This document shows positions 4,106 through 5,380 of a stretch of 5,380 bases of DNA, in pieces (the first letter of the stretch is position 1; each line of letters begins with the position of its first letter). The notes below the pieces were generated by a model that was not told the DNA's origin, made no database searches, and was given only the letters and a program-made list of their open reading frames with translations. The stretch is taken from contig JAGAAA010000076.1 of NCBI GenBank assembly GCA_017615495.1, positions 1 to 5,380 on the forward strand, given 5' to 3'. Both the position numbers and the translations under genes were made by a program. Origin of the DNA: Clostridia bacterium (GTDB taxonomy: Bacteria > Bacillota > Clostridia > Christensenellales > CAG-1252).

Positions 4106-5380
4106 ATGAGGCTTATCACTCACAGTTTCCCCTTTGTTTACAAAGGTGGAACTTTTTATTTGGTCTACCACCCGTATAGCAACAGTTTGCATTCGGTCGA
4201 CCGCAAAGCATACCTTGTCATTAAGCATAAGTATGAAGAGTTGAGTCCGCAAGAACTTGCGGACTTTTCCGCATTATCCGAAAGCGACGTTCAAGAGATC
4301 TCGTCCGAGATCGAAGAACTTGAAAAGCAAGGGCTGATCGGTTTTGACCAAACCTTCCCGTATCACAAGTCAAATATCGTCAAGGCGCTTTGCTTGCACG
4401 TTTGCCACGATTGCAACCTGCAATGCAAGTATTGCTTTGCAAAAGAAGGCACGTACAACACCGCGCGTGATTACATGACCGAAGAGGTCGCCAAAGCGGC
4501 GATCGACTTTTTGATCGCAAAGAGCGGCAGCAGGAAGAGTTTGGAGATCGATTTCTTCGGCGGCGAACCTTTGATGAATATGAAGGTCGTCAAATTTGCC
4601 GTAGAATACGGCAAGGAGCAAGCCAAGGCGCACGGCAAAGAGTTCAGCTTTACGATGACCACAAACGCCGTTTTGCTCAACGATGAAAACATTGAGTACT
4701 TAAATCGCGAGATGGACAACGTCGTTATCAGCATTGACGGCAGACGCGACGTGCATAACCGCGTCAGAAAGACCAAAAACGGCGTGGATGCTTACGATCA
4801 CATTTTGGAAGCGGCAAAGAAGTTCCGTGCGGTGCGCGGTGATAAGCGCTACTATATCCGCGGCACCTTTACCGCGTACAATCTTGATTTCTCCAAGGAC
4901 GTTCTCGCTTTGGCGGACGCGGGTTTCGATCAAATTTCCGTCGAGCCGGTCGTTCTTCCGCCTGAAAATCCGATGGCGATCACCGCCGACAAAGTCGGGG
5001 AAGTGCTCCGGGAGTACGATAAGCTTGCCGAGGCGTATATCGACCGCCGCTTGAACGGCAAGTGGTTCAACTTTTTCCACTTTATGATAGACCTTACCGA
5101 AGGTCCCTGCATTATGAAAAGGCTTTCCGGCTGTTCCGCAGGGTGCGGCTATCTTGCCATTTCGCCCGTGGGTGACATCTATCCTTGTCATCAATTCGTC
5201 GGCGAGACGGATTACCGCATCGGCAACGTTTTGGACGGCACGTTCGATCCCGCCGTTCCGAGTAAATTTGCCGAGATCACGGTCAATAATAAGGCTAAAT
5301 GCGAAAATTGCTTCGCAAAGTACTATTGTAGCGGCGGTTGCGTAGCGGCGTCGCATTACTACGAAAAGGATCTTTTTACC
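4106..5380 (+). CDS. scfB: Radical SAM/SPASM thioether maturase of the SCIFF peptide (partial, 3' end outside window)
   Basis: ScfB binds the SCIFF precursor and uses S-adenosylmethionine and iron-sulfur clusters to form a Cys-to-Thr thioether. The open frame runs 425 codons to the window edge; about 25-35 residues are probably missing, judged from the usual length near 450. Residues 1 to about 85 look like a small beta-hairpin and helix domain ending EIEELEKQGLIGF (68-80), consistent with a RiPP recognition element. The radical SAM motif is Cys103, Cys107, Cys110 (CNLQCKYC), with GGEP at 152-155 and SIDGRRDVHNRVR at 209-221. The SPASM domain shows Cys343 and Cys361 (CX12GX4C), then Cys399, Cys402, Cys408, Cys412 (CX2CX5CX3C); the final ligand Cys is expected past the edge. 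Cys335 in GPC is an additional likely ligand. ATG 4106 follows scfA by six bases in the same frame and lacks a good Shine-Dalgarno, suggesting coupled translation. The N-terminus diverges from the clostridial enzymes I recall. Confidence 0.95.
   Translation, partial: MRLITHSFPFVYKGGTFYLVYHPYSNSLHSVDRKAYLVIKHKYEELSPQELADFSALSESDVQEISSEIEELEKQGLIGFDQTFPYHKSNIVKALCLHVCHDCNLQCKYCFAKEGTYNTARDYMTEEVAKAAIDFLIAKSGSRKSLEIDFFGGEPLMNMKVVKFAVEYGKEQAKAHGKEFSFTMTTNAVLLNDENIEYLNREMDNVVISIDGRRDVHNRVRKTKNGVDAYDHILEAAKKFRAVRGDKRYYIRGTFTAYNLDFSKDVLALADAGFDQISVEPVVLPPENPMAITADKVGEVLREYDKLAEAYIDRRLNGKWFNFFHFMIDLTEGPCIMKRLSGCSAGCGYLAISPVGDIYPCHQFVGETDYRIGNVLDGTFDPAVPSKFAEITVNNKAKCENCFAKYYCSGGCVAASHYYEKDLFT

Noticed and set aside
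4700..5356. Minus-strand open frame of 218 codons and shorter plus-strand frames at the right end.
   Set aside because: They lie in other frames of scfB, whose radical SAM and SPASM motifs run unbroken through the same bases.

Overview
The window is a plus-strand-only stretch from a bacterium, most likely a member of the class Clostridia (Bacillota). By eye G+C is moderate, near one half. The main evidence is gene content and order: ruvB, queA, tgt, yajC, a small four-helix membrane protein of the TIGR04086 type, then a six-cysteine SCIFF peptide gene and its radical SAM maturase. From memory this is a conserved clostridial neighbourhood, often followed by secD and secF. An uncultured gut-type lineage would fit, but the order or genus cannot be fixed from the sequence alone.

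Layout. Positions 1-643 hold the C-terminal two thirds of RuvB, the Holliday-junction branch-migration motor, cut by the left edge. queA (630-1652) overlaps ruvB by 14 bases, and tgt (1729-2841) follows after a 76-base gap. Tgt puts preQ1 into the wobble position of tRNAs with GUN anticodons, and QueA converts it to epoxyqueuosine, so two consecutive steps of queuosine synthesis are adjacent. A long interrupted inverted repeat straddles the queA stop codon. A sigma-A-type promoter at 2882-2910 drives yajC (2947-3369), which ends in a textbook intrinsic terminator (3392-3418). A four-helix membrane protein gene follows (3464-3859).

The most interesting part is 3856-5380. A near-consensus extended -10 promoter overlaps the stop codon of the membrane protein gene. 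A compact 5'-UTR hairpin follows, then a 56-codon gene (3929-4099) encoding a SCIFF/ranthipeptide precursor with six cysteines. Its maturase gene scfB begins six bases later in the same reading frame (4106) and runs off the right edge after 425 codons. ScfB shows an N-terminal peptide-binding (RRE-like) region, a radical SAM CxxxCxxC motif and a SPASM iron-sulfur domain, as expected for a maturase that forms a Cys-to-Thr thioether in the peptide. The family is known, but this copy has unusual features: a charged C-terminal tail on the precursor, a divergent recognition domain, and no clear ribosome binding site for the maturase.

No tRNA, rRNA, CRISPR array, insertion sequence or phage element was seen. 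No gene-free stretch exceeds about 105 bases.
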